64,000 bases of DNA from assembly GCF_002080395.1 (NCBI RefSeq), contig NZ_CP020478.1, forward strand, positions 172,886-236,885. The letters are read 5' to 3'. A program made the translations under genes and the position numbers. This document shows positions 16,698 to 25,774 of this stretch, piece after piece. The stretch comes from Campylobacter helveticus (lineage in GTDB: Bacteria > Campylobacterota > Campylobacteria > Campylobacterales > Campylobacteraceae). Numbering within the stretch: the first letter of the stretch is position 1; every line of letters starts with the position of its first letter. The notes below the pieces were generated by a model that had not been told where the DNA came from, made no database searches, and worked only from the letters and a program-made list of their open reading frames with translations.

Positions 16698-18233
16698 TTG
16701 ACTTTAAAGAAAATTGTGTTAATTGGTGCAAGTAATTCTATGTTGTTTAATGGATTAAGGGCCGGATTGCGACAAGATGGCATTGAGCTGACAAATTTGG
16801 CACTAGGTGGTTCATCTGCATTGTTTTCTTTGTATTGTGTTTTGAGGGGAAAATACCAAAATGAAATTAAACAAGCAGATTTAATTGTCTTAGAAAGTAA
16901 CATTATAGATGTAATACATGGCACGGATAAAGACAACGATGTTAATTTGGTAATTAGAAATATTTTTTTTGCTTACAATGAATTATCTAAATTAAATAAA
17001 AAATTTTTAGTTTTGTTGTTACCACTGGTAGAGAAAGACGAGTGGCTCAACACTTCAGAACTCATTAATAATGCCCATAGAATGTGTTGTAATCAATATG
17101 GATTTAATTGTGTTGATGTCCAAGCCTTATATTTGAAAAATGGTGTTATGCATTTTTTTATGAATATGATTCCAGATAGCAGACATCATAAAGCACATCA
17201 GTTACAACGAATTATGTGTGAATTTGGCAAAAATATTGCAAATGAAAATTTTTCCCTATTTAAATATTCTATTCCTTCATCTATAAATTTAGATTTTAAA
17301 GTTTGTTCTCCTGCAAACGATCTTAAAATTGGAGGCGATACAAAAGAATTTTCGGTATCTGATTTTTTTCATAACGACAAGTGTTATAGAATTTTAAAGG
17401 GAGACAAATATACTTTCCCTATTTGTTATGAGGGCTATAATGTAATAGCTATTCATGCTTGGACTCATGGAAAAAAACTAAAGACTTGGTCTCAACATGA
17501 AGCTACAAATTCAAGTGTGGTAATACAAAATGAACTTGGAAAATTTGTTAATGTCACCTCTCCTCATTACAATTCTTTTCTTGCTGTTTATGATAACAAT
17601 ATGCTAATAGATAAGCATACGACAATTTCTTTGTCTAATTTGGCTACTAATGCAGTCGACTATTTTGATATTGTTAATATAATGTTATTTAAAGATGAAG
17701 GGAAAATGCAAATAAATATAAATGAGGTTAAAGAGACAACGATTAAGCGGGAGTATAGTTTTTCGCACTTATTTCCAGATATTGTTTTCATTAAGGAAGT
17801 TTTGGAAGAATATACACAAGATGTTGTGTTAAGACTGCAAAAAAATGAAGAGTTGCAAATCTTATCGCAACTTGATTTTGTTAAAAAATTTTCAACAGCT
17901 AAACAGAGGATTCAAGAGCAACTTCCATATAAATTAGGTCAAGCAATGATATTGAGTTCTAAATCTTTTTTTGGCTATTTGTTTTTGCCATGTGTTTTGT
18001 TAAGTGTATTTTTTTTACACAAGCAAAAACAAAAAAAGACACAAAGAAAAGAGAAATTAACCTTGCCCCCACTGGAAACTTATCCCGACTATGATGAAGC
18101 TTTAAAAGAAAAGGAATGTTTTACTTATAAACTTGGATTAGCCTTGATAAAAGCCAGTAAAACATGGTATATGGGGGGGGGGATTAAGCTTTACTTTGAT
18201 ATCCGTAAATTAAAAGGCGAATTTCAAAAATAG
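16698..18233 (+). CDS. SGNH-hydrolase-like protein with C-terminal YKLG modules
   Basis: The 511-residue protein starts at TTG (16698) after AAGGTGG. The first 175 residues look like an SGNH/GDSL fold: IGASNS as block I, LGGSSAL as the Gly block, LESNIID as the Asn block, and DSRHHK with a C-terminal Asp-x-x-His pair. Such domains in glycan loci often move or remove acyl groups; that role is inferred. A middle domain of unknown type follows, then two YKLG modules (QLPYKLGQAMIL and CFTYKLGLALIKASKTW) separated by LPPLETYPDYDEALK. A G10 tract lies in the last module. Confidence 0.7.
   Translation: MTLKKIVLIGASNSMLFNGLRAGLRQDGIELTNLALGGSSALFSLYCVLRGKYQNEIKQADLIVLESNIIDVIHGTDKDNDVNLVIRNIFFAYNELSKLNKKFLVLLLPLVEKDEWLNTSELINNAHRMCCNQYGFNCVDVQALYLKNGVMHFFMNMIPDSRHHKAHQLQRIMCEFGKNIANENFSLFKYSIPSSINLDFKVCSPANDLKIGGDTKEFSVSDFFHNDKCYRILKGDKYTFPICYEGYNVIAIHAWTHGKKLKTWSQHEATNSSVVIQNELGKFVNVTSPHYNSFLAVYDNNMLIDKHTTISLSNLATNAVDYFDIVNIMLFKDEGKMQININEVKETTIKREYSFSHLFPDIVFIKEVLEEYTQDVVLRLQKNEELQILSQLDFVKKFSTAKQRIQEQLPYKLGQAMILSSKSFFGYLFLPCVLLSVFFLHKQKQKKTQRKEKLTLPPLETYPDYDEALKEKECFTYKLGLALIKASKTWYMGGGIKLYFDIRKLKGEFQK
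18173..18182 (+). repeat. G10 tract 17 codons before the stop
   Basis: In frame as read (WYMGGGIKLYF). Eleven G would end the protein after MGGGD; nine G would replace the tail with about a dozen unrelated residues. Only the last C-terminal module would change, not the catalytic part. Confidence 0.9.
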
Positions 18234-18242
18234 GTGTAATGT

Positions 18243-20054
18243 ATGGAAAAGAAAAAATTTTTACTACAATCTGAACAAAAACCCTATATTGTATCTGCAA
18301 AACCAGATGGGTTTGGAATGAGATTATGTTGTATGCTTATGGGTATATATCTTTCGGAAAAATTGGATTTCAACTTTGGTTTTATATGGGATGACGAAAG
18401 CGAATCGCAGGATAGAAGTATTTTTGGTGTGAATGAAAAATTTATTGGGATAAATTTGGACAAAAAAGAAAATATTTTTAGTTCTAATTTTATCAAGCAA
18501 TACAGTTTACATGATTTTGATATTAAGGGAAATCATGGCTTTAAATTGCATTCTAAAGTTAGAACTTTTGAAGAAATTAAAATGCCTCCTTTTGAAAATG
18601 AATGGGGGTGGTATGCACCAGGAATAGAAGGTGGTTTACCATCGCAATGGATTTTGCAATGTAATAAAATAGAATGCTTAACAGATTTAAGAAGAATTTT
18701 CTTCAAGTTAGATTTTAATGAGAATTTGAAGAATATTATAAGGGAAACAAAACATCTTGTTGAGACATTTAAAGAGGATTTTATAGCATTGCATATTAGA
18801 GGTGCTGATATTATTTATGGAGATCTTTATAAAAAATGGTCATTGCACGATTTTGTAGGCGATAAGGTTTTTCCATACGAAATTGCACTAGAAATTATCA
18901 AAAGACATTCAGCTTCAAATATGAAAATTGTTATTTTTGGACAAGATATTAAATCAAATTTAAAGTTGTTAAATTATGTTGTTGAAAATAATATTTTACC
19001 CAAGAATAAAATTTTTACCGTTGATGAAATTGTAGATCAATCTTTTAACATTTTTGAAAGAACATTTTTTGAAATGGTTTTAATGTCTTATGCATTAAAG
19101 ATTTATACTCCAGGAATCCAAGCTCAAAAATCAGCATTTTCTCAATGTGCAATGATGATTGCAGGTAGAGAGAATACTATTTCCTACCATGAAATATTTT
19201 CCCCACATCAACAATATCAAATCATTAAAGATAATATTAATTTATTGCAATTGGACAATTTATATAACTCTACTATGTATTATCAACTATATAAGCTTTC
19301 TAGAGTATTAGATTTATCTATTAACTTATCTTTAGATTATATTAAAAAAGCTATGGAATTAGACAAGGATAATGAGGCTTGGTTTATCCATTATATACAT
19401 TGCTGTTTTTTGCTTAACAATTTGGAGAGTGTAGAAACTTTTTTGAGAGAATTGAAATTTAATAATAGATTAAATGCTTTGCTTCAAACTTTTATGATTT
19501 CTAAGTCTATGAGGATATATAAGGAACAGGAGGATAATTTTACTTCTTTCAATTTTATAGGTATGTATCCTATGATAAATTATGTTGGTATATGGTTGAA
19601 TTACCATTATGGGGAATTTGTGAAAGCATATAAAATGTCTAGAAATTATCAAAAATATTCCAGTGATTTGAATATTGATGTAGAATACTTTTTCTCTAAT
19701 CATCGAAAAAAAGATGCCATATCAAATAGTGCTGTGTTAATTGTAAAAAATCACTTAAGTTATAAGTTGGGTCGAGTTTTGTTGGAGTGTAAAAGTTTAA
19801 AAGATTTTATTGAATTGCCGATTATTATAAAATATTTTCTTGCAGAAGCAAAGAGTGAAAAGGCATATTTTAGATCATTTTCGTTTGAAATAGAAAAACT
19901 TGAGGATTATATGGAGGGTTGCAATGTTAAGAATTATTTTTCTTATCAGCTGGGGAAATTAATTATAGAAAGTTTTAAGAATTGGCATAAAGGCTATTTA
20001 TTATTGTTACCTTATAAATTGCTTGTTCTTTACAAAAAGAAGATGGGTAAGTGA
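18243..20054 (+). CDS. Fucosyltransferase-like GT with C-terminal YKLG modules
   Basis: The 603-residue protein has an N-terminal DGFGMRLCCML segment and an ALHIRGADI motif near residue 182. These recall the GFGNRL and HxRGxD motifs of the NodZ/FUT8/GT11 fucosyltransferase superfamily, so it probably uses a GDP-sugar. Given the GDP-heptose genes downstream, a GDP-heptose donor is also possible. Residues about 350-400 look TPR-like (KKAMELDKDNEAWFIHY). The C-terminus has two YKLG modules (HLSYKLGRVLLE, YFSYQLGKLIIESFKNW). Strongly AT-rich, like its two island neighbours. Confidence 0.65.
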   Translation: MEKKKFLLQSEQKPYIVSAKPDGFGMRLCCMLMGIYLSEKLDFNFGFIWDDESESQDRSIFGVNEKFIGINLDKKENIFSSNFIKQYSLHDFDIKGNHGFKLHSKVRTFEEIKMPPFENEWGWYAPGIEGGLPSQWILQCNKIECLTDLRRIFFKLDFNENLKNIIRETKHLVETFKEDFIALHIRGADIIYGDLYKKWSLHDFVGDKVFPYEIALEIIKRHSASNMKIVIFGQDIKSNLKLLNYVVENNILPKNKIFTVDEIVDQSFNIFERTFFEMVLMSYALKIYTPGIQAQKSAFSQCAMMIAGRENTISYHEIFSPHQQYQIIKDNINLLQLDNLYNSTMYYQLYKLSRVLDLSINLSLDYIKKAMELDKDNEAWFIHYIHCCFLLNNLESVETFLRELKFNNRLNALLQTFMISKSMRIYKEQEDNFTSFNFIGMYPMINYVGIWLNYHYGEFVKAYKMSRNYQKYSSDLNIDVEYFFSNHRKKDAISNSAVLIVKNHLSYKLGRVLLECKSLKDFIELPIIIKYFLAEAKSEKAYFRSFSFEIEKLEDYMEGCNVKNYFSYQLGKLIIESFKNWHKGYLLLLPYKLLVLYKKKMGK

Positions 20055-20224
20055 TATATTTTTACGCTTGCAAATTAAAGTAAAAATTAAAAAACTTTGC
20101 AACAGGGAAATTTTGTGTCTTTTTGCTTGTTGTTTTTTGTAATACTAGATTTCCTTGCTATCGAACCACTATAATATTTTAGAGAGTTTTGGGTTATGTT
20201 TAACAAATTATTGCTGTATATTGT

Positions 20225-20230
20225 TATAAT
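20225..20230 (+). promoter_or_regulatory. Extended -10 promoter of the heptose operon
   Basis: TGTTATAAT 40 bases before the GTG start at 20270, in the 200-base gap after the fucosyltransferase-like gene. A second TATAAT lies at 20170-20175. Probably drives 20270 to 28229. Confidence 0.6.
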
Positions 20231-20269
20231 AAGAGTTGGTTTTGATTTCTTTTGGAAAGGAATATAGCT

Positions 20270-20812
20270 GTGTCTATAAAGTTTGATATTCAAGAATCGA
20301 AAATTTTGAAAGGGGTTTTTCTTATCACGCCGAATAAATTTAAAGATTTAAGAGGCGAGATTTGGACGGCTTTTACTAGTGAGAACATTGATGGACTTTT
20401 GCCAGAAGGGCTTTGTTTCAAGCACGATAAATTCATCACTTCAAAAAAGGATGTCATCCGTGGCATACATGGAGATAGCAAAACTTACAAGCTAGCCACT
20501 TGTCTTTATGGCGAGGTTTTGCAGGTGGTTGTCGATTGCAATCCATCAAGTCTCACCTATCTCAAGCACGAAAAATTTGTCATTAGTCCCCAAAATCAGC
20601 TCATAGTCCTCGTGCCAAAGGGCTTTGGTAATGCTCATTTGGTGAGAAGCGAGGAGGCGGTGTATTACTACAAATGTGCTTACGAGGGTGCATATATGGA
20701 TGCGGATGCGCAATTTACCTACGCGTGGAATGATGAGCGCATAGGCGTGGAGTGGGGTATAGACACGCCTATACTTTCAGAGCGGGATACGTTGGCTACA
20801 AAGGGAAAATAA
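20270..20812 (+). CDS. GDP-4-keto-6-deoxy-heptose epimerase, RmlC-like
   Basis: The 180-residue cupin resembles dTDP-4-dehydrorhamnose 3,5-epimerases and the C. jejuni heptose epimerase Cj1430. RGEIWTAF, the catalytic-His region KDVIRGIHGD, and VPKGFGNAHLV with AWNDERIGVEWG are visible. I place the start at GTG 20270, eight bases after GGAAAGGA, rather than at an upstream TTG. It should epimerise C3 and/or C5 of the 4-keto heptose made by the Gmd-like enzyme, before reduction by the next gene product. Confidence 0.82.
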   Translation: MSIKFDIQESKILKGVFLITPNKFKDLRGEIWTAFTSENIDGLLPEGLCFKHDKFITSKKDVIRGIHGDSKTYKLATCLYGEVLQVVVDCNPSSLTYLKHEKFVISPQNQLIVLVPKGFGNAHLVRSEEAVYYYKCAYEGAYMDADAQFTYAWNDERIGVEWGIDTPILSERDTLATKGK

Positions 20813-21868
20813 ATGCAAAAAAATTCTAAAATTTACATAGCAGGGCATAATGGCACTGCAGGAAGTGCGATTTTAAAAAGACTAAAAGAGCTAGGCTTTA
20901 CGCACATCATCACAAAAAGTCGCTTAGAGCTTGATTTGCTTGAGCAAAACAAGGTGGCGGAATTTTTTGCAAAAGAAAGACCCGAGTATGTTTTTTTTGC
21001 GGCGGCAAAGCTAGGGCATTTGGGCGTAAAGGCTCAGGCTGATATTTTGTATGAAAATTTGGTAATGCAAAATAATGTTTTTCATAATGCCTATTTAAAC
21101 AAGGTAAAAAAACTCATTTTTTTTGGAAGTTCTTGGATGTATCCTCAAAAGGCTATCAATCCCATCAAAGAAGAAAGCTTACTAAGCGATGAGCTAGACT
21201 ATGTAGCCGAGCCTTATGCCATTTCTAAAATCGCAGGACTTAAAATGGCTGAAGCGTATAATCTGCAATACGGCACAAATTTCATCAGTGTGGCTTTGAC
21301 GAATTTATACGGTGAGACCAAGGATTTTGACTTTAAGACGGCTAAGGTTTTGCCAGCTATGCTTAGAAAAATGCACCTTGCCAAGCTTTTGTATGAGTCA
21401 AAACACGAAGAGCTAATGCTAGATTTAGGACTTAGTGACATAAACGAAGCTAAGCGCTTTTTGAAAAATCAAGGCATTGATGAGAAAAGTGTAGAGCTTT
21501 GGGGTAGCGGCAAACCAAGGCGCGAATTTATCCATAGCCAGGACCTAGCTGATGCTTGCATTTATCTTATGCAAAATGTTGATTTTAAGGATTTACACGC
21601 TCAAAATAACAAAGAGATTAAAAACACACATATTAATGTAGGCACAAATAAGGATCTTTCCATTAGGGATTTAGCTGAGATGATTAAAAAAATCGTAGCT
21701 TATGAAGGCGTGCTTAAATTTGACACCGCTAAGCCCGATAGCTCTATGAATAGACTTCTTGACTGCTCCAAAATCCACGCTCTAGGCTGGAGACATAAAA
21801 TTGAGCTTGAAGATGGTATTAAGATGATGTATGGGTGGTATTTACAAAGCAAAAAAGGAAAACTATGA
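20813..21868 (+). CDS. GDP-sugar 4-ketoreductase, Fcl-like
   Basis: The 351-residue short-chain dehydrogenase has AGHNGTAGSAI at the N-terminus for NADPH, GSSWMYP, the catalytic YAISK, and the GETKDFDF region typical of GDP-fucose synthases. In Campylobacter capsule loci Fcl-like proteins are the C4 reductases completing GDP-6-deoxy-heptoses (MlghC/DdahC). The context with gmhA, hddA and hddC favours that over fucose. It starts directly after the preceding stop and overlaps the next gene by ATGA. Confidence 0.82.
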   Translation: MQKNSKIYIAGHNGTAGSAILKRLKELGFTHIITKSRLELDLLEQNKVAEFFAKERPEYVFFAAAKLGHLGVKAQADILYENLVMQNNVFHNAYLNKVKKLIFFGSSWMYPQKAINPIKEESLLSDELDYVAEPYAISKIAGLKMAEAYNLQYGTNFISVALTNLYGETKDFDFKTAKVLPAMLRKMHLAKLLYESKHEELMLDLGLSDINEAKRFLKNQGIDEKSVELWGSGKPRREFIHSQDLADACIYLMQNVDFKDLHAQNNKEIKNTHINVGTNKDLSIRDLAEMIKKIVAYEGVLKFDTAKPDSSMNRLLDCSKIHALGWRHKIELEDGIKMMYGWYLQSKKGKL

Positions 21869-22902
21869 AAGCGTTAATCACTGGCTTTACGGGGCAGGTC
21901 GGCTCGCAAATGGCAGATTTTTTACTTGAAAATACAGACTATGAAATTTTGGCTTTAATGCGTTGGCAAGAGCCTATGGATAATATTTATCATCTAAGTG
22001 AGCGGATAAATAAAAAGGATAGGATAGAAATTTTTTACGCGGATTTAAATGATTACTCAAGTCTTCAAAAGCTTTTTGAAACGCACCGCCCTGATGTGAT
22101 TTTTCACCTAGCGGCGCAGTCTTTTCCAAAAACCTCTTTTGAGATTCCTCTAGAGACTTTACAAACAAATATCCTAGGCACGGCAAATATCTTAGAAAAT
22201 ATCCGCGCTTTAAAGCAAAAGGACGGCTATAATCCTGTGGTGCATGTGTGTAGCTCTAGTGAGGTTTATGGGCGGGCAAAAAAGGGCGTGAGGCTTGATG
22301 AAAACACGCCTTTTCACGGAGCTAGTCCTTACTCCATCTCTAAAATCGGCACGGATTATTTAGGGCGTTTTTACGGCGAGGCTTATAATATACGCACTTT
22401 CATCACGCGTATGGGCACACATAGCGGTCCAAGAAGAAGCGATGTATTTTTTGAAAGCACGGTGGCAAAGCAAATTGCCTTAATCGAGGCGGGGTTGCAA
22501 GAGCCTGAAATTAGAGTGGGGAATTTAGAAAGCACACGCACTTTTCAAGATGCCCGTGACGCGGTGAGGGCTTATTATCTACTTTCACTTGAGAGCGCTA
22601 AGGGAAATGTGCCTTGCGGAGAGTGCTTTAATATCGCTGGAGAAGAAGCTTTTAAACTCCCAGAAATTATTGAAATTTTACTTGAATTCTCAAACTTCGA
22701 GGGGGGGGGGGGTGCAATACGCATATTAGAAGATAAGGATAGACTGCGTCCTATTGATGCGGACTATCAAATGTTTGATAATACTAAAATAAAAAGCTTT
22801 ATCGATTGGAAAGCGGAAATTCCGGTTAAGCAAATGCTAAAAGATTTGCTTGAGCACTGGAGAGCCGAGATTAAAAAGGGCAGAATTCCTCTCAATCGCT
22901 AA
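21865..22902 (+). CDS. GDP-heptose 4,6-dehydratase, Gmd-like, with G12 tract
   Basis: The 345-residue SDR has TGFTGQVGSQ for NAD, the catalytic CSSSEVYG and YSISK motifs, and RMGTHSGPRRS. It removes water from the GDP-linked sugar to give the 4-keto-6-deoxy form, the committed step of the 6-deoxy-heptose branch. I use the ATG at 21865 (overlapping the fcl-like stop), since an earlier start would lie inside that gene. A G12 tract (22701-22712) near codon 280 is in frame now; slippage would remove roughly the last 65 residues. Confidence 0.85.
   Translation: MKALITGFTGQVGSQMADFLLENTDYEILALMRWQEPMDNIYHLSERINKKDRIEIFYADLNDYSSLQKLFETHRPDVIFHLAAQSFPKTSFEIPLETLQTNILGTANILENIRALKQKDGYNPVVHVCSSSEVYGRAKKGVRLDENTPFHGASPYSISKIGTDYLGRFYGEAYNIRTFITRMGTHSGPRRSDVFFESTVAKQIALIEAGLQEPEIRVGNLESTRTFQDARDAVRAYYLLSLESAKGNVPCGECFNIAGEEAFKLPEIIEILLEFSNFEGGGGAIRILEDKDRLRPIDADYQMFDNTKIKSFIDWKAEIPVKQMLKDLLEHWRAEIKKGRIPLNR
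22701..22712 (+). repeat. G12 tract in the dehydratase gene (in frame)
   Basis: Twelve G encode EGGGGA between FSNF and IRILED. A length of 12 gives the full 345-residue product; 11 or 13 would not. Confidence 0.9.
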
Positions 22903-23859
<957 letters not shown>

Positions 23860-23868
23860 AGGACGCTT

Positions 23869-24717
23869 ATGAATTTAGAAACGCTTACAAATTTATCAAA
23901 AAGCCTTAAGGCTATGAGCATCAGCTTTTAAATCATCAACAAAATAGGGCGGTGGTGGAGGATTTAGAGGGGCAAATCGCCTCTTTAAAAGCGCAAAATG
24001 ATTTTAAGCTCTTGCAGGGTATAAAGAAAAATTTAGAGCTTTTAAGCGGGGCGTATTGCGATAATTTGGGACTTGGAAAGCTAAATTTAATGCTTTTTAA
24101 TGCTAAGGTGCCGCCAAAATACTACGATATTTTTTATAATATGTTAGCCCTTTCTAGTGGCTCGGTTACCCCCCCCCCCCCCCCCGTGTCAAAGTCCGCT
24201 TTGCATAGATTGCGGGGCGCATGCGGGATTAATTAGCGATATAATTCTTCATTGTGGTGGGGCGGTGGAGTGCTTTGAACCTAATCTTTACTTAAATTTC
24301 TTCTTAAAACGCAAATTTGAAAACAATGCCTTTGTAAAAATTCATCAAAAAGCCGTGTCAAATAAGAGTGGCAAGACCAAATTCTTAACCTTTCAAAACC
24401 GCATACTTTCTCAAGGAAACCGCATAGTATCAAGTGTGCAAGATAGTGAAACAAACGGAGCTTATGAGGTGGAGTGCGTGAATTTGTGTGAATTTTTGGA
24501 GCAAAAAGAGAGAATTTATCTTTTAAAGCTTGATGTGGAGGGGGCAGAATTTGAGATTTTGCCTATTTTGATAGAAAAGAAGCTTTACGAAAAGATCGAT
24601 TATATCGTCTGTGAAACACACGAGTATATGTTTAAAGACGGCGTAGAAAAATTAAAAGTCATAAAAAAAGAGCTTGAAAAAAGAGGGGTAAAAAATATCT
24701 TTTTGGATTGGTGTTAG
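23869..24717 (+). pseudogene. FkbM-type methyltransferase, out of frame
   Basis: The gene begins MNLETLTNLSKSLKA after AAAGGA, then hits TAA at codon 21 because one base appears lost near 23912 (GCTTAT reduced to GCTAT). The correct frame continues (EHQLLNHQQN...) to a C17 tract, where it shifts again. Beyond the tract lies the SAM domain (DCGAHAGLISD, LKLDVEGAEFEIL, as in FkbM O-methyltransferases). Restoring one base and using 16 C gives 282 residues. Such enzymes O-methylate capsule sugars. An internal GTG at 23952 could rescue the first defect. Confidence 0.85.
24169..24185 (+). repeat. C17 tract in the FkbM gene (out of frame)
   Basis: Seventeen C. With 17 the frame runs to a TAG at about 24236; with 16 (or 19) it joins the methyltransferase domain. 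This is a textbook phase-variable tract, read here in the OFF length. Confidence 0.9.
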
Positions 24718-24754
24718 ACTTTTTTTGTTAGAATTTAACTAAAAAAGGAAAACA

Positions 24755-25774
24755 ATGGCGACCATACGCTCACAAACGCCCCTTCGCCTAGGACTTGCAG
24801 GTGGGGGGACTGATATAAATTTATACTGTGATACCTACACGGGTTATGTTTTAAACGCGACCATTTCGCTTTTTGTGCATTGCACTTTGATAGAAAGAAA
24901 TGATGGCAAAATCATCTTTGACTCACCAGACACTGGTGGGCGTTGTGAGTATGAAAGTAAATTAGAGCTTGAAAATGACGGCAAACTTGACATTTTTAAA
25001 GCCGTTTATAACCGCATTGTTAAGGACTATACGCAAAAGAGTTTAAGCTTTTCTTTGCATACTTATAGCGATGTGCCAAGCGGCTCGGGGCTAGGGGGGA
25101 GTTCTACCTTAGTTGTGGGTATGTTAAAGGCTTATGCTGAGTGGCTTAATCTGCCCTTAGGCGAGTATGAGATAGCAAAACTAGCCTACGAGATAGAAAG
25201 AGAGGATTTAGGTATAGTCGGTGGCGCACAAGATCAATACGCCGCGACTTTTGGAGGCTTTAATTTTATGGAATTTTACGCTGATAAACGCGTGATTGTA
25301 AATCCCTTGCGTATTAGAAATTACATTGTGAGTGAGTTAGAAAGTAGAGTGGTGCTTTATTTTACAGGCATTAAAAGAGAGGCTAAGGACATAGAGGAGC
25401 ATAAAAAGGGTAAATTAGGAGACTCAAAAAGCCTTGAAGCGATGCATAGTATTAAGCAAGATGCCATTGATATGAAAGAGGCGTTGTTTAGAGCGGATTT
25501 TAAGAGGCTTGGTGAAATTTTAGAGCGAAGTTGGAGAAGTAAAAAGACTATAAGCGAGATAGTGAGTAATGATGAGCTTGAGAGGATTTATCATCTAGCG
25601 GTAAATAACGGCGCATATAGTGGGAAAACAAGCGGTGCGGGAGCTGGAGGCTTTATGTTTTTCCTCTGTGAGCCAACCGCAAAATACCGCCTTTGCGAGC
25701 TTTTAAACAAGCAAGGAGGCTATGTAGCAAATTTTTCATTTATCAAAGAAGGAGCAAAATCGTGGAGAGTATGA
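24755..25774 (+). CDS. hddA: D-glycero-D-manno-heptose 7-phosphate kinase
   Basis: The 339-residue GHMP kinase has PLRLGLAGGGTD at the N-terminus, the ATP loop PSGSGLGGSST (about residues 108-118), and the C-terminal GKTSGAGAGGF. It phosphorylates C1 of heptose 7-phosphate to the 1,7-bisphosphate, between GmhA and the phosphatase GmhB. A TAGAAT box (about 24729) and AAAAAGG lie just upstream, so it may have an extra promoter. Its stop overlaps the next ATG by four bases. Confidence 0.9.
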   Translation: MATIRSQTPLRLGLAGGGTDINLYCDTYTGYVLNATISLFVHCTLIERNDGKIIFDSPDTGGRCEYESKLELENDGKLDIFKAVYNRIVKDYTQKSLSFSLHTYSDVPSGSGLGGSSTLVVGMLKAYAEWLNLPLGEYEIAKLAYEIEREDLGIVGGAQDQYAATFGGFNFMEFYADKRVIVNPLRIRNYIVSELESRVVLYFTGIKREAKDIEEHKKGKLGDSKSLEAMHSIKQDAIDMKEALFRADFKRLGEILERSWRSKKTISEIVSNDELERIYHLAVNNGAYSGKTSGAGAGGFMFFLCEPTAKYRLCELLNKQGGYVANFSFIKEGAKSWRV

